A stretch of 64,000 bases of DNA from Pantoea sp. RIT-PI-b (GTDB taxonomy: Bacteria; Pseudomonadota; Gammaproteobacteria; Enterobacterales; Enterobacteriaceae): the NCBI RefSeq assembly GCF_001187905.1, contig NZ_LGIS01000027.1, forward strand, positions 62,001 to 126,000, read 5' to 3'. The notes beneath the pieces are model-generated. The model was not told the DNA's origin, did not search any database, and saw nothing but the letters and a program-made list of their open reading frames with translations. The translations under genes were made by a program, and so were the position numbers. This document shows positions 40,898 through 51,681 of this stretch, in pieces (position 1 is the stretch's first letter; each line of letters starts with the position of its first letter).

Positions 40898-42732
40898 GCA
40901 GCATGACAGCGCTTTTATCCCAGGCGGCTGAGCTGCGCTTGCTGCGCTCATTGGACGTTCAGTTTGCCCAACTGCTGGCCGATGACGATCAGCCGGCGCG
41001 CTTGCTTCTGGCGGCATGCCTGAGTGCCGAAGCCGGGGATGGGCATGTCTGTTTGCCGCTGACGCAGCTCATCCGTGACAATCTTTTCAAGGGGCGTCAT
41101 CCAGAATTGGCGCACGCTATCTGGCAAGCGGCGGGAGAGCCGCAGGATTGGCCTGCGTTGTTGAACGGCTGGTCTGCGCTCAGTGATAGCGAGCAGGCGG
41201 CGCCGATTGTATTAAGCGAAGATCGTCTTTACCTGCATCGTCTCTGGCACAACGAAGGGCAGGTAGCACACTTCTTTCAGTCACAGTCGGCAGCACAGCC
41301 TTTTGCACCCGAACAGGTAAGAGCCGTGCTGGATCAGCTATTTGGCACCGAACCGGATAACTGGCAGAAAATTGCGGCTGCCGTGGCGCTGACGCAGAAA
41401 ACGGCGGTGATTTCGGGTGGTCCAGGGACCGGGAAAACCACCACCGTGGCAAAACTGCTGGCCGCGCTGATCCGTCTCAGCGAAGGTGCGCTGCGGGTTC
41501 AGTTAGCCGCACCAACCGGAAAAGCGGCGGCGCGTCTTACCGAATCACTCGGTAAAGCGCTGCAGAAGTTGCCGGTCAGCGAGACGGAGCGTCAGCGCTT
41601 CCCCGCCGATGCCACCACGTTACACCGTTTGTTAGGCGCGCAGCCGGAAACGCAGCGCTTGCGCTATCACGCCGGAAATCCGTTACATCTGGATGTGCTG
41701 GTAGTAGATGAAGCCTCGATGGTGGATCTCGGCATGATGGCCAATCTCATTGCCGCCCTGCCACCGCAGGCGCGGGTCATTTTTCTTGGCGATCGCGATC
41801 AGCTGGCATCCGTGGAAGCGGGCGCGGTGCTGGGTGATATCTGCCGCTGTGCTGAAGCGGGTTACAGCCCTGCGCGTGCAGCACAACTCAGCGAACTCAC
41901 CGGCTGTGCGGTGGCGGGCAATGATGATGTCAGCGCCCCCGCTGTGCGCGATGCGATTTGCCTGCTGCGTAAAAGTTACCGCTTTGACGCTAATTCCGGC
42001 ATCGGCCAGTTGGCCAGCGCCGTTAACGCGGGAGATGCAAAAGCCGTGGAAGCGGCGTTTCAGGCGGGATTCAGCGATATCACCCGCCAACCGCTGAATG
42101 ATAGTGATGCTTATCAGGCGATGCTGACGGAGATTGCCGCAGGCTATCAACCTTTCCTCAGGTTAATTAGCCAGCGGGCAGATGCGGCGGAGATTATTGC
42201 GGCGTTTGGCCGTTATCAGCTGCTGTGCGCGCTGCGCGAAGGACCCTTTGGGGTGCAGGGGTTGAATCAGCGTATTGAGCAGAAGCTCATACAACTGCAG
42301 TTGATTCGTCGTCCCACCGGCGGCAGTCGTTGGTATCAGGGACGTCCGGTGATGGTGACGCGCAACGATAGCGCGCTGGGTCTGTTTAACGGTGATATCG
42401 GCATTACGTTGTTCGACGATGAAGGCCTGCTAAAAGTGTTCTTCCCATTGCCGGATGGCAGCATTAAAGCGGTACAGCCAAGTCGTTTACCCACACACGA
42501 TACCGCGTGGGCGATGACGGTGCATAAATCGCAGGGGTCGGAGTTTGATCACACGGCGTTAGTGATGCCGGCGCAGTTTCTACCGGTGCTAACCCGTGAA
42601 CTGATTTACACCGCGATTACCCGCGCGCGTAAGCAGCTGACGTTATACAGCGATGACAGTGTGTTCCGCCGCGCGGTGCAGTTACGTACCCAGCGACGCA
42701 GCGGATTACTCGAGCGGTTAAGCGAGGAATAA
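40894..42732 (+). CDS. recD: RecD, exodeoxyribonuclease V alpha chain
   Basis: 5'-3' helicase motor of RecBCD. 612 residues (E. coli 608). Walker A lysine is K181 in [18 protein letters not shown]. Motif II is [15 protein letters not shown], motif III is [20 protein letters not shown], and the SF1B motif VI region has [15 protein letters not shown] and [15 protein letters not shown]. The ATG overlaps the recB stop. It converges on argA across a 96-bp gap filled by two inverted palindromic repeats. Confidence 0.96.
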   Translation: MSSMTALLSQAAELRLLRSLDVQFAQLLADDDQPARLLLAACLSAEAGDGHVCLPLTQLIRDNLFKGRHPELAHAIWQAAGEPQDWPALLNGWSALSDSEQAAPIVLSEDRLYLHRLWHNEGQVAHFFQSQSAAQPFAPEQVRAVLDQLFGTEPDNWQKIAAAVALTQKTAVISGGPGTGKTTTVAKLLAALIRLSEGALRVQLAAPTGKAAARLTESLGKALQKLPVSETERQRFPADATTLHRLLGAQPETQRLRYHAGNPLHLDVLVVDEASMVDLGMMANLIAALPPQARVIFLGDRDQLASVEAGAVLGDICRCAEAGYSPARAAQLSELTGCAVAGNDDVSAPAVRDAICLLRKSYRFDANSGIGQLASAVNAGDAKAVEAAFQAGFSDITRQPLNDSDAYQAMLTEIAAGYQPFLRLISQRADAAEIIAAFGRYQLLCALREGPFGVQGLNQRIEQKLIQLQLIRRPTGGSRWYQGRPVMVTRNDSALGLFNGDIGITLFDDEGLLKVFFPLPDGSIKAVQPSRLPTHDTAWAMTVHKSQGSEFDHTALVMPAQFLPVLTRELIYTAITRARKQLTLYSDDSVFRRAVQLRTQRRSGLLERLSEE

Positions 42733-42736
42733 ACCC

Positions 42737-42793
42737 GGTCGGCATCAATGCCGCCCCTACAAATGCACCGTAGGGTCGGCATTCATGGCGACC
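42737..42793. repeat. Inverted pair of family A palindromes, recD-argA gap
   Basis: One copy reads rightward (42737-42760, GGTCGGCAT core) and a second reads leftward (42770-42793, beginning GTAGGGTCGGCAT), nine bases apart. The pair begins five bases after the recD stop. The two copies together can form one longer hairpin between the convergent genes. Confidence 0.75.
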
Positions 42794-42828
42794 TCTTCCC
42801 GATGCGCATAAATGCCCACCAGCAAGTG

Positions 42829-44157
42829 CTAACCCAAATCCGCCATCAGCACCTTTGAACGGCGCTGATAGTTGTACATCTGCTTTTTGCTCTCAGGCAG
42901 CGACTCAATATCCACCGGCGTGAAACCGCGCTCCTGGAACCAATGAATGCTGCGCGTGGTTAATACGAACAGCTTCTTGAGACCCATCTGGCGCGCTTGT
43001 AACGCTACGCGATCCAACAGCAGTTCGCCACGTGACGAGCTGCGGTAATCCGGATGCACCGCGACGCAAGCCATCTCGCCAATCTGTTCATCGGGGAAAG
43101 GGTAGAGCGCTGCGCAGGCAATGGTGAGATTATCACGCTGAATGATGGTGAATTTATCGATCTCCATCTCCAGCTGTTCGCGTGAACGGCGCACCAAAAT
43201 TCCTTGCTGCTCCAGCGGGCGAATCAATTCCAGAATGCCGCCGATATCATTGATGTTGGCACGACGAATTTGCTCGGCGGACTCCATGACAATCTGTGTA
43301 CCGATCCCGTCGCGCGAGAACAACTCTTGCAGCAAAGCACCGTCTTCCTGATAGCTAATCAGATGACTACGGCGCACGCCGCTGCGGCAGGCTTTTACCG
43401 CGCCGCGCAGGAAACGTACGGTGCCAGAGAGAAAATCGCCGTCGCTCTCCATCTCGTCGATACGCGCCTGTGCTTCATTCGGGAACAGTTCGGAAATAAT
43501 GGCGCCTTCACGATTGGTCACGCCCTGCTCAGAGCAGAAACCAATCATCTTCTCTGCCTTGAGCTTAATCGCCAGCTGCGTTGCCACCTCTTCTGAGGTC
43601 AGATTGAAGCTTTCACCGGTGACAGAAACCGCAACCGGACCGAGTAGCACAATGGCGTCGTTGTCCAGCTGGCGATGAATCGCTTCTTCATCAATACGAC
43701 GGATACGGCCGCTGTGGCAGTAATCGACACCATCATCCACGCCCAGCGGCTGCGCGATAATGAAGTTACCGCTCACCACATTAATATGCGCGCCTTGCAG
43801 CGGCGTGTTGTTGAGGCTCATCGACAGACGCGCGGTGATATCCAGCTGTAAGCGGCCGGCGGCCTGCTTCACTAGCTCGAGCGATTGCGCATCGGTGACG
43901 CGTGTGTGTTTGTGGTAAATCGGTTCCAGCTGTTGCTGGGCCATGCTGGCATCAATCTGCGGACGCGCACCGTAGACCACCACTAAACGAATGCCAAGGC
44001 TATGCAGCAGACCGATATCATTGACGATGCTAGAGAAGTTCTCATGCTCGATGGCCTCGCCACCTAACATGATGACAAATGTCTTGTCGCGGTGGGTATT
44101 TATATAGGGAACGGTATGGCGAAAACCCTGAACCAGTTCTGTACTACGTTCCTTCAC
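42829..44157 (-). CDS. argA: ArgA, N-acetylglutamate synthase
   Basis: Acetylates glutamate from acetyl-CoA, the first step of arginine synthesis. 442 residues (E. coli 443). The N-terminal amino-acid-kinase-like domain (about 1-290) carries [19 protein letters not shown] and the arginine-sensing core. The C-terminal GNAT domain has [20 protein letters not shown] (acetyl-CoA pyrophosphate loop) and [20 protein letters not shown]. The start is GTG at 44157, with GAGG about nine bases upstream. Paired ArgR boxes lie in the leader, so arginine repression is expected. Confidence 0.96.
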   Translation of the reverse strand: MKERSTELVQGFRHTVPYINTHRDKTFVIMLGGEAIEHENFSSIVNDIGLLHSLGIRLVVVYGARPQIDASMAQQQLEPIYHKHTRVTDAQSLELVKQAAGRLQLDITARLSMSLNNTPLQGAHINVVSGNFIIAQPLGVDDGVDYCHSGRIRRIDEEAIHRQLDNDAIVLLGPVAVSVTGESFNLTSEEVATQLAIKLKAEKMIGFCSEQGVTNREGAIISELFPNEAQARIDEMESDGDFLSGTVRFLRGAVKACRSGVRRSHLISYQEDGALLQELFSRDGIGTQIVMESAEQIRRANINDIGGILELIRPLEQQGILVRRSREQLEMEIDKFTIIQRDNLTIACAALYPFPDEQIGEMACVAVHPDYRSSSRGELLLDRVALQARQMGLKKLFVLTTRSIHWFQERGFTPVDIESLPESKKQMYNYQRRSKVLMADLG

Positions 44158-44169
44158 GGCAAAACCCTC

Positions 44170-44208
44170 TTTGCATTTTTATTCGTAATTTTCGTATTTT
44201 TATGCTGT
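44170..44208 (-). promoter_or_regulatory. Paired ARG boxes (ArgR operator) of argA
   Basis: Two 18-bp ARG-box-like sequences, 44170-44187 and 44191-44208, are separated by exactly three bases. Read on the minus strand their cores are CGAATAAAAATGCA and GCATAAAAATACGAA, close to the ArgR consensus TGAATAAAAATTCA. Two boxes three bases apart is the standard arrangement for the ArgR hexamer. Position is 13-51 bp upstream of the argA start. Confidence 0.8.
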
Positions 44209-44390
44209 TTTGCCCATTAATGCAAGCGCCGGGCCTGACGTTACTTTACGATTTTCCTGATGCAACACGCGCTAACAGACTGCATTATCTGGGTTTTCCG
44301 GTAAGACAAGACATTTCTCATCGAATAAAGTTTTCGCCTTCTTGCCATCAAGTGACGATTTTTTAGACATTACACAGCAGTTGGAGCGGC

Positions 44391-45626
44391 ATGTCCGAAG
44401 CTTTCACACGACGACGATTATTACAGGGTGCAGGCGCACTATTAATGCTTAGCGTCACGCGCACCGGGCTGGCAGCCAGCCAGCATATTGTGGCGGTGCG
44501 CATCTGGCCATCATCGACGTATTCCCGCGTTACCCTGGAATCGAATGTTTCCCTCAAGTACAAGCAGTTCACGCTGAGTCATCCCGATCGCCTGGTTATT
44601 GATATCGAAAATATGCACATCAATCCGGTACTGAAAGGCGTGGATAAACTGGTGCGTGTGGATGATCCCTATATCAAAACGGCACGCGTTGGCCAGTTTG
44701 ATGCCAACACGGTACGCCTTGTGCTGGAGTTGAAACGCAGCATCGCGCCGAAGACTTTCACCCTGGCACCAGTGGCCGGTATCAAGCATCGTTTAGTGGT
44801 CGATCTCTATCCCAGCCAGCAGTCGCGGGAAGAGGATCCGCTACTGGCATTACTGCAGGATTACAATCAGGGCGATCTTGAACGCGATCAGCCGGTGCAG
44901 GCGGCGCTGCCGGGTAAAGCGGGGCGCGATCGACCCCTTATCATCATGATCGATCCTGGCCATGGCGGAGAAGATCCGGGCGCGCATGGAAAATACAAAA
45001 CGCGTGAGAAGGACATTGTGCTGAAGATTGGTCGCTATCTGAAGGCGCTAATCGATAAAGAGCGCAATATGAAAGCCTACATGACGCGTAATGAGGATGT
45101 ATTTATCCCGCTGCGCGTAAGGGTAGCGAAAGCACGTAAGCAGCGTGCGGATCTGTTTATCTCGATCCACGCCGATGCCTTTACCAGTCGGGCTGCGCGC
45201 GGCTCTTCAGTGTTTGCGCTCTCGACCAGCGGCGCTACTTCGGCGGCGGCGCGTTTCCTCGCGCAAACGCAAAATGAAGCCGATTTGATTGGCGGTGTCA
45301 GCATGAGCGGCGATCGTTATCTCGATCACACCATGTTCGATATGGTGCAGCGGCAAACCATCAGCGACAGCCTGAAGTTTGGCAAAGAAGTGCTATCGCG
45401 CATGGGGCATATCAATCACCTGCACAAGCGTACCGTTGATCAGGCCGGGTTTGCGGTACTGAAAGCGCCGGATATTCCCTCCATTCTGGTAGAAACCGCG
45501 TTTATCAGTAATGTAGAAGAGGAGCGCAAGCTGCGTACGCCGCGTTATCAACATCAGGTGGCGGAGGCGATTCTGCATGGCATTAAGGCGTATTTTGACA
45601 AGGGTGCAGCGCTGGCACATCGCTGA
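44391..45626 (+). CDS. amiC: AmiC, N-acetylmuramoyl-L-alanine amidase
   Basis: Periplasmic zinc amidase that cleaves septal peptidoglycan for daughter-cell separation, activated by NlpD. 411 residues (E. coli 417). The N-terminus has a twin-arginine signal ([15 protein letters not shown]). The AMIN septal-targeting domain (about 30-140) precedes the Amidase_3 domain, with zinc ligands in [14 protein letters not shown], the Glu in TREKDIVL and the His in [11 protein letters not shown]. The conserved [15 protein letters not shown] holds the catalytic Glu. Divergent from argA. Confidence 0.95.
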   Translation: MSEAFTRRRLLQGAGALLMLSVTRTGLAASQHIVAVRIWPSSTYSRVTLESNVSLKYKQFTLSHPDRLVIDIENMHINPVLKGVDKLVRVDDPYIKTARVGQFDANTVRLVLELKRSIAPKTFTLAPVAGIKHRLVVDLYPSQQSREEDPLLALLQDYNQGDLERDQPVQAALPGKAGRDRPLIIMIDPGHGGEDPGAHGKYKTREKDIVLKIGRYLKALIDKERNMKAYMTRNEDVFIPLRVRVAKARKQRADLFISIHADAFTSRAARGSSVFALSTSGATSAAARFLAQTQNEADLIGGVSMSGDRYLDHTMFDMVQRQTISDSLKFGKEVLSRMGHINHLHKRTVDQAGFAVLKAPDIPSILVETAFISNVEEERKLRTPRYQHQVAEAILHGIKAYFDKGAALAHR

Positions 45627-45667
45627 GGAGGGCGGCAGAAATGCCGCTTTTTGTCGGATGCCAGAAA

Positions 45668-45692
45668 CAAAAAAACACCCGTTAAGGTGTTT
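45668..45692 (-). terminator. Rho-independent terminator of the tRNA operon
   Basis: On the minus strand AAACACC, a six-base loop and GGTGTTT form a 7-bp stem that runs into a T-tract. It lies eight bases beyond the 3' end of the last tRNA gene, exactly where the leftward tRNA transcript should stop. It may also serve amiC from the other side less efficiently. Confidence 0.85.
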
Positions 45693-45699
45693 AAATGAT

Positions 45700-45776
<77 letters not shown>

Positions 45777-45827
45777 TCCGTCTGTCGCATTAAGCGACTT
45801 TTCACATTGTATTCTTCTTAAGACAAT

Positions 45828-45904
<77 letters not shown>

Positions 45905-45957
45905 TCCGACTGACGCGTTACACGACACTTCACATTGTCTCTTCATTTAAGAAGAAT

Positions 45958-46034
<77 letters not shown>

Positions 46035-46047
46035 TCCGTGGATGCGC

Positions 46048-46075
46048 ACTATACTCTGGACGCGCGGCGATGCAA
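46048..46075 (-). promoter_or_regulatory. Promoter of the initiator tRNA operon
   Basis: On the minus strand, -35 TTGCAT (46070-46075), 16-bp spacer, -10 TATAGT (46048-46053), followed directly by a GC-rich GCGC discriminator of the kind found in stringently controlled stable-RNA promoters. Confidence 0.75.
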
Positions 46076-46238
46076 CCCCTTTTTGAGACAAAGCGCCAAA
46101 TTTACAGTCAGTTGGTGAATAAACTCGCCATTGGATGGATTATTGTACAGATGTGAGCGTGGCGGCTTGTCGCAGATTTCAATCTTGCTGCCCCTTTGCT
46201 ATCGTCGCCGGGCAAACAATCGATAAAAAGAGAAAGTT

Positions 46239-47387
46239 ATGAAAGCACATTGGGCCAAATATGCACTGACGGGCGCTTTTTTCGCGCTGCTAGCGGGCTG
46301 TAGTTCTAAACCGACCGATCGCGGTCAGCAATATATAGATGGCAAGCTGGAGCAACCGCTTGGGCTGGTTAACCAACCGAATGCCAAAGGGCGTCCGGTG
46401 AACGGTAAGGACTTTAGCGATCAGGTGGTGCAGATTCAAACCGCCTCTTCTGGTCTGTTCGGCCGCAACAACGGGACCTATAGTGCGATTCAAAACTGGC
46501 TGCTGTCTGGCGCTGATACTCGCCAGCTCAACCAGTTCGGCTTGAATGCCTATCAGATGGAAGGCACTGACAATTACGGCAACGTGCAGTTTACCGGTTA
46601 CTACACGCCGGTGGTGGAAGCGCGATATACCCGTCAGGGCGAATTCCAGTATCCGATTTACCGCATGCCACCGCGTACCCGCGGTCAAAAACTGCCGAGC
46701 CGCGCTTCTATCTATAATGGTGGACTGGATGACCGCTACATCATTGCTTATAGCAACTCGCTCATTGATAACTTCATGATGGATGTCCAGGGCAGTGGCT
46801 ATGTCGATTTTGGTGATGGTCGGCCGCTGCGCTTCTTTGGCTACGGCGGCAAAAATGGCTGGGCCTATCACAGCGTCGGTAAAGAGCTGATCGATCGCGG
46901 TGAAGTGAAGCGCGAAGATATGTCGATGCAGGCGATTCGTCAGTGGGCGCAAGAGCATTCGCCACAGGAAGTGCGTTCGGTGCTGGAAACTAACCAATCC
47001 TTTGTCTTCTTTAAGCCGGAAGAGTACGTGCCGGTACGCGGCGCCAGCGCAGTTCCGCTGATTGCCAAGGCATCAGTGGCGTCCGATCGTTCGCTTATTC
47101 CGGCGGGCACGGTATTGCTGGCGGAAGTGCCGCAGCTGAATGAGAAGGGCAAGTTCAACGGCAAATATGAGATGCGTTTGATGGTCGCGCTGGACGTGGG
47201 TGGCGCGATTAAAGGGCAGCACTTCGATATCTATCAAGGCGTTGGCCCGGATGCGGCGCATCTGGCTGGTTTCTACAACCATTATGGCCGCGTATGGGTG
47301 CTGAAAGCCGCGCCGGGCACTGGCCAGCCGGTGTTTAGCAACCCACAAAATGGCAACAACGGTTCGCTGCTGTTGGGTTCTAATTAA
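46239..47387 (+). CDS. mltA: MltA, membrane-bound lytic murein transglycosylase A
   Basis: Outer-membrane lipoprotein that cleaves the glycan strand with formation of 1,6-anhydro-muropeptides. 382 residues (E. coli 365); the extra length is mostly a Gly/Asn-rich C-terminal tail (QNGNNGSLLLGSN). Lipoprotein signal with LLAGC, lipidated Cys21. MltA core motifs include TGYYTPVVEARYTRQGEFQ and YGGKNGWAYHSVGKELI. The 3D-like region VALDVGGAIKGQHFDIYQG contains the candidate catalytic Asp. AGAGAAAG precedes the ATG. Confidence 0.94.
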   Translation: MKAHWAKYALTGAFFALLAGCSSKPTDRGQQYIDGKLEQPLGLVNQPNAKGRPVNGKDFSDQVVQIQTASSGLFGRNNGTYSAIQNWLLSGADTRQLNQFGLNAYQMEGTDNYGNVQFTGYYTPVVEARYTRQGEFQYPIYRMPPRTRGQKLPSRASIYNGGLDDRYIIAYSNSLIDNFMMDVQGSGYVDFGDGRPLRFFGYGGKNGWAYHSVGKELIDRGEVKREDMSMQAIRQWAQEHSPQEVRSVLETNQSFVFFKPEEYVPVRGASAVPLIAKASVASDRSLIPAGTVLLAEVPQLNEKGKFNGKYEMRLMVALDVGGAIKGQHFDIYQGVGPDAAHLAGFYNHYGRVWVLKAAPGTGQPVFSNPQNGNNGSLLLGSN

Positions 47388-47415
47388 TGTCCCGTTTTTT
47401 CGGAAAGGTTTGGTT

Positions 47416-48222
47416 ATGACTGTGGTTAGCGACGCCTGGCGACAACGTTTTGGCGGCACGGCGCGTCTGTATGGGCAGGATGCGTTACAGCGTTTTGCAG
47501 ACGCCCATTTTTGCGTAATTGGTATTGGCGGCGTGGGTTCATGGGCGGCGGAAGCGTTAGCGCGCACCGGCATTGGTAGAATCACCCTGATTGATATGGA
47601 CGATGTCTGTATCACCAATACCAACCGCCAGATTCACGCGCTGCAGGGCAAAGTTGGTCAGGCGAAAACTGAAGTGATGGCAGAGCGGATGCGTGCCATC
47701 AATCCCGAATGCGAAGTGATTTGCATCGATGATTTCATCACGCCAGAAAATACCGCTGAGCTGTTGTCGGCAGGTTTTGACTATGTCATTGATGCGATTG
47801 ATAGCGTGCGCCCTAAAGCGGCGTTGATTGCCTGGTGTCGGCGTAACAAGATCCCGCTGATCACCACCGGCGGCGCGGGCGGTCAGATCGATCCGACGCA
47901 GATCCAGGTGAGTGATTTGGCGAAAACCATTCAGGATCCGCTGGCGGCGAAACTGCGTGAAAGGTTGAAAGGCGATTTTGGCGTGGTGAAGAACAGCAAA
48001 GGAAAGCTCGGCATCGACTGCGTGTTTTCGACGGAAGCGCTGATGTATCCGCAGCCGGATGGCAGCGTGTGCACCTCACGCTCAACCGCCGAAGGCCCAA
48101 AACGCATGGATTGTGCCGCTGGTTTCGGTGCGGCCACCATGGTGACCGCTACTTTTGGGTTTGTTGCGGTCTCTCACGCGTTGAAGAAATTCCTCGCGAA
48201 GGCGGCGCGTCAAACGGCCTGA
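47416..48222 (+). CDS. tcdA: TcdA, tRNA threonylcarbamoyladenosine dehydratase
   Basis: ThiF/E1-like enzyme that uses ATP to cyclise t6A37 to ct6A in ANN-decoding tRNAs. 268 residues from the ATG at 47416, the same as E. coli; an upstream in-frame ATG inside mltA is rejected. The nucleotide-binding motif is [20 protein letters not shown], followed by [13 protein letters not shown] and the conserved [19 protein letters not shown]. It works with the CsdA-CsdE sulfur system encoded next door on the other strand, and overlaps csdE tail-to-tail by 13 bp. Confidence 0.95.
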   Translation: MTVVSDAWRQRFGGTARLYGQDALQRFADAHFCVIGIGGVGSWAAEALARTGIGRITLIDMDDVCITNTNRQIHALQGKVGQAKTEVMAERMRAINPECEVICIDDFITPENTAELLSAGFDYVIDAIDSVRPKAALIAWCRRNKIPLITTGGAGGQIDPTQIQVSDLAKTIQDPLAAKLRERLKGDFGVVKNSKGKLGIDCVFSTEALMYPQPDGSVCTSRSTAEGPKRMDCAAGFGAATMVTATFGFVAVSHALKKFLAKAARQTA

Positions 48223-48665
48223 GTGTGCTGGCGCGCGGCGCGTTGTACGGCATCTGCCAGCGCCTGTAATCCGCTACTGCGTGATGCGCTCAATTGCGCG
48301 CGCAGGCCTAAGGTATCAAACAACGCCAGCGGATCTTGCTCTAGCAAGTCGGCTGGCGTTTTGCCTTCCACTGCAGTCAATAACACCGCCAGCAAACCGC
48401 GCACGATGCGGCCTTCACTGTCGCCATAAAAGTGCAGCGTGCCGTTGTTCAGCAACTGGCTGCTTAGCCACACGCGATTCTCACAGCCGCTTAGCTCGAT
48501 ATCCGCTGTCTTTAATTCTTCCGCTAACGCGGGCAGCTGGCGGCTGAGTTGGATCAACTGACGATAGCGATCTTCCCATTGATGAAAATGGGTGAATTTT
48601 TCCGTCAGGCTAGCTTCGGTGATCAGATCGCCGAACGGATGCGGGGCGAGCAAGGTTGATGTCAT
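48210..48665 (-). CDS. csdE: CsdE, sulfur acceptor of cysteine desulfurase CsdA
   Basis: SufE-family protein that accepts persulfide sulfur from CsdA. 151 residues from the ATG at 48665 (E. coli 147). This start places the acceptor cysteine at Cys61 in [12 protein letters not shown], identical to E. coli numbering; a GTG four codons upstream is less likely. C-terminal blocks [20 protein letters not shown] and [15 protein letters not shown] are strongly conserved. It starts four bases after the csdA stop, forming a csdA-csdE operon. Confidence 0.93.
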   Translation of the reverse strand: MTSTLLAPHPFGDLITEASLTEKFTHFHQWEDRYRQLIQLSRQLPALAEELKTADIELSGCENRVWLSSQLLNNGTLHFYGDSEGRIVRGLLAVLLTAVEGKTPADLLEQDPLALFDTLGLRAQLSASRSSGLQALADAVQRAARQHTQAV

Positions 48666-48669
48666 TAGC

Positions 48670-49875
48670 TTATTCACTCAGTAAGTCGACGGCATGGTGC
48701 ATGGCGCGCACCAGCGCATCCACGTCCTGCAAATTATTATAGGGGGCGAACGAGACGCGCAACGTACCGCTAACGCCGAGCGCCGCCATCAGCGGTTGTG
48801 CGCAGTGTTGTCCCGCGCGCAGTGCGATGCCTTGCTCGGCAAGCAGCGTGACGATATCGCTGTGATGAATACCGGCAATATCAAACGCGAGTAGACTGGC
48901 ATTGCCACAGCGGAAGCTGCGGAAGCCGGGTATTTCGCTCAACTGTTCTTCGGCCAGGCTCGCCAGCTGCTGACTCCACATTTCGGCTTTTTCGGCATGA
49001 TGTTGCGCCAGCCATTCCAGTGCGGCACTCAAACCCACCACGCCGGCGACGTTTGGCGTGCCGGCCTCAAAACGCCAGGGCACCGGTTGCGGCGTGAAAC
49101 CGTTAAAATCGACCTGCGTTAACATCTTGCCGCCGCCTTGCCACGGTTGCATAGCCTCCAGCAGTTCGGCTTTGCCATATAGCACGCCAATGCCCATCGG
49201 GCCATAAAGCTTGTGACCCGAAAACGCATAAAAATCGATATCCAGCGCCTGCACATCCGGCGGGCAATGCACCACGCCTTGCGCGCCATCGACCATCACT
49301 TTGGCACCAACGTCATGGGCCAGGCGGATCGCCAGGGCCAGATCCGGACAGCCGCCGGTGACGTTCGACATCTGGCCAACGGCCAGCAAGCGAGTACGCG
49401 CGTTAAGCAAGGCGGGCAATTGGGCGATATCGGGCAGGCGATCGGCACCCAATGGCCATTTCACCACTTTCGCACCGCTGGCCTGTGCCACCATCAGCCA
49501 CGGTACTAAATTGGCATGATGTTCCGCTTCGCTAACCACAATCTCATCGCCCGCTTGTAGCCGTGGTGCCAGCCAACTATTGGCGACCAGATTAATGGCT
49601 TCGGTGGTGCCGCGCGTCCAGACAATTTGCCGGTCGTCTGCGGCGTTAAGCCAGCGCGCCACTAAACCGCGTGCCTGTTCATACTTTTCCGTCAGCGCAC
49701 GTGCGGCGGCGAACTGGCTGCGATGCACAGTACCCGCGCTCAAGCTATAGAACTGGGCGGTCGCATCAATGACGGCTTGCGGCTTCAGCGCGGTGGCGGC
49801 GCTATCGAGATAGATGCCGGCATCATTCAGCGCAGGAAACTGCTGGCGAAAGGCGGTAGGGGAAAAAAGGGTCAT
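48670..49875 (-). CDS. csdA: CsdA, cysteine desulfurase
   Basis: PLP enzyme that removes sulfur from cysteine (and cysteine sulfinate) and passes persulfide to CsdE; 401 residues, the same as E. coli. The PLP lysine is K222 in [17 protein letters not shown], and the active-site cysteine is C358 in [12 protein letters not shown]. The cofactor-contacting His is in [14 protein letters not shown]. First gene of the leftward csdA-csdE pair. Association with TcdA in ct6A formation is known in E. coli. Confidence 0.95.
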   Translation of the reverse strand: MTLFSPTAFRQQFPALNDAGIYLDSAATALKPQAVIDATAQFYSLSAGTVHRSQFAAARALTEKYEQARGLVARWLNAADDRQIVWTRGTTEAINLVANSWLAPRLQAGDEIVVSEAEHHANLVPWLMVAQASGAKVVKWPLGADRLPDIAQLPALLNARTRLLAVGQMSNVTGGCPDLALAIRLAHDVGAKVMVDGAQGVVHCPPDVQALDIDFYAFSGHKLYGPMGIGVLYGKAELLEAMQPWQGGGKMLTQVDFNGFTPQPVPWRFEAGTPNVAGVVGLSAALEWLAQHHAEKAEMWSQQLASLAEEQLSEIPGFRSFRCGNASLLAFDIAGIHHSDIVTLLAEQGIALRAGQHCAQPLMAALGVSGTLRVSFAPYNNLQDVDALVRAMHHAVDLLSE

Positions 49876-50080
49876 ACTCAGCCTACTGTTAATAATGTTA
49901 GGACCAGGACGAAAGCTGGCCCGTTACCTGGCAAAGCGTGAAAAGCGCGTTATGCTAATTAATGCAAGGTTTGAACCGAAACCCGCATAACGAATCGCGA
50001 TTCCTGGTCGATTCTACTGGCGCTATCTTTAGTCGCGCCTGCGGGTGGTTTAATGCAATCAATCTGCAAGGAGATAGAAG

Positions 50081-50305
50081 ATGAATAAACTCACCGCAGT
50101 GCTGGCCGTGTGCACCATGGCCTTTACCCTGGCCGCATGTTCAAGCAATTACGTGATGCACACTAACGATGGTCGCACCATTGTTGCGGATGGCAAACCT
50201 AAAGTTGATGACGAAACCGGTATGATCAGCTATCAGGATGCCAATGGCAACAAGCAGCAAATTAACCGCTCTGACGTCAAAGAGATGGTAGAGATGGGGC
50301 AGTAA
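50081..50305 (+). CDS. ygdI: YgdI, small YgdI/YgdR-family lipoprotein
   Basis: 74-residue lipoprotein (E. coli YgdI 75) with signal ending LAAC (lipidated Cys20) and the family core SSNYVMHTNDGRTIVADGKP. Paralogue of YgdR at 22708. A strong AAGGAG precedes the ATG. It lies upstream of gcvB, which is transcribed towards it, as in E. coli. No function is established. Confidence 0.92.
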   Translation: MNKLTAVLAVCTMAFTLAACSSNYVMHTNDGRTIVADGKPKVDDETGMISYQDANGNKQQINRSDVKEMVEMGQ

Positions 50306-50386
50306 CTGAATAACGATTTCCGGGATTAGTTTTGTCGCGTCGTTGCAGCGACAGCTCGGAAGGGTACGCACAAGGATGTGTGGCAT

Positions 50387-50584
50387 AAAAAAAAGCACCG
50401 CAATGAGCGGTGCCATTTAAAATCACTATGGACAGACAGGGTAAATCTACAGGAATTAAAAGCTTGATCTGCAAGCGTCAGATCAAAATGCAAACACAAC
50501 ATCACGACCACAAGCCAAAAGCTCTCCAAAAGTCTGCGATCTCTCGCACGTTTCTAGAAATCTTTTCGTTCCGGCTCAGGAAGT
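50387..50584 (-). ncRNA. gcvB: GcvB small regulatory RNA
   Basis: About 198 nt, divergent from gcvA. It begins ACTTCCTGAGCCGGAACG at 50584, as E. coli GcvB does. It keeps a G/U-rich seed region (around TGTGGTCGTGATGTTGTG) that pairs with amino-acid transporter mRNAs, the conserved TTACCCTGTCTGTCCATAG near the 3' end, and a terminator stem GCACCGC/GCGGTGC followed by eight Ts (50387-50394). Hfq-dependent repressor of peptide and amino-acid uptake genes; expected to be activated by GcvA when glycine is plentiful. Confidence 0.95.
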
Positions 50585-50590
50585 GCGGCA

Positions 50591-50619
50591 ACTATAGGTA
50601 TTTGCTGGAGCTTCCTCAA
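50591..50619 (-). promoter_or_regulatory. gcvB promoter
   Basis: On the minus strand, -35 TTGAGG (50614-50619), 17-bp spacer, -10 TATAGT (50591-50596), seven bases upstream of the deduced 5' end. The gcvA -10 candidate TATAAT (50629-50634, + strand) lies just beyond, so the divergent promoters are about 10 bp apart, consistent with shared GcvA control. Confidence 0.7.
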
Positions 50620-50713
50620 CGGACAAATTATAATGTCTCGGATTAAAAAAACTAATACGTAGCGACTTTGTATAAGTTGAAGTATTACCTTGTCAATCCG
50701 GATACGGAAAACC

Positions 50714-51631
50714 ATGTCAAAACGCCTTCCGCCGCTAAATGCTTTACGCGTCTTCGATGCTGCTGCCCGTCATTTAAGCTTCACCAAAGCCGCTGAAGAG
50801 CTGTTTGTTACCCAGGCTGCTGTCAGCCATCAGATAAAATCTCTGGAAGATTTCCTTGGTCTAAAGCTGTTTCGCCGGAGGAATCGTTCGCTTTTACTGA
50901 CGGAAGAAGGTCAAAGCTACTATTTAGATATCAAGGAGATTTTCTCCGCCATCAATGATGCGACGCGCAAGCTACAGGCGCGCAGCGCTAAAGGTGCGTT
51001 AACCGTTAGTTTGCTGCCGAGTTTTGCGATTCAGTGGCTGGTTCCACGTCTTTCCAGCTTTAATATGGCTTATCCGGGCATCGACGTGCGTATTCAGGCG
51101 GTAGACCGTGATGAAGAGAAATTGGCCGACGATGTCGACGTGGCGATTTTCTACGGTCGCGGTAATTGGCCGGGCCTGCGCGTGGAAAAGTTGTACGCGG
51201 AATATTTACTGCCGGTCTGCTCACCGATGCTGCTTACGGGCGATCATCCGCTCAAATCGCCTGCCGATTTAGCGCACTGTACACTGCTGCATGATGCGTC
51301 GCGGCGCGACTGGCAATCTTATATTCGTCAGCTCGGTTTGCAGCATATCAATGTGCAGCAGGGACCGATTTTCAGCCACAGCGCGATGGTGTTGCAGGCG
51401 GCGATTCACGGTCAGGGCGTAGCGCTGGCCAATAATGTGATGGCGCAGAGTGAAATTGAAGCCGGGCGTCTGGTGTGTCCTTTTAATGACGTATTAGTCA
51501 GTAAAAATGCTTTTTATCTGGTTTGTCATGACAGTCAGGCAGAACTGGGTAAAATAGCCGCCTTTCGCCAGTGGATCCTGGAAAAAGCGGCTAATGAACA
51601 AGAAAAATTCCGTTTTCGCTACGATCACTAA
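50714..51631 (+). CDS. gcvA: GcvA, LysR-type regulator of glycine cleavage
   Basis: DNA-binding regulator of the gcvTHP operon and activator of gcvB. 305 residues from the ATG at 50714, the same as E. coli; an ATG eight codons upstream is rejected. The N-terminal winged helix has LSFTKAAEELFVTQAAVSHQ, followed by a LysR substrate domain (about 95-295) with ALTVSLLPSFAIQWLVPRL and HSAMVLQAAIHGQGVALANN. Autoregulation through the shared divergent promoter region is expected from E. coli. Confidence 0.96.
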   Translation: MSKRLPPLNALRVFDAAARHLSFTKAAEELFVTQAAVSHQIKSLEDFLGLKLFRRRNRSLLLTEEGQSYYLDIKEIFSAINDATRKLQARSAKGALTVSLLPSFAIQWLVPRLSSFNMAYPGIDVRIQAVDRDEEKLADDVDVAIFYGRGNWPGLRVEKLYAEYLLPVCSPMLLTGDHPLKSPADLAHCTLLHDASRRDWQSYIRQLGLQHINVQQGPIFSHSAMVLQAAIHGQGVALANNVMAQSEIEAGRLVCPFNDVLVSKNAFYLVCHDSQAELGKIAAFRQWILEKAANEQEKFRFRYDH

Positions 51632-51681
51632 TGCGTTGATGGCTGCACAGTGATGTGCGCATTACCTTGAGGATTCTTTTG

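Noticed and set aside
50410..50646. 78-codon frame in the ygdI-gcvA gap
   Set aside because: It is antisense to gcvB, which has conserved sequence and a terminator.
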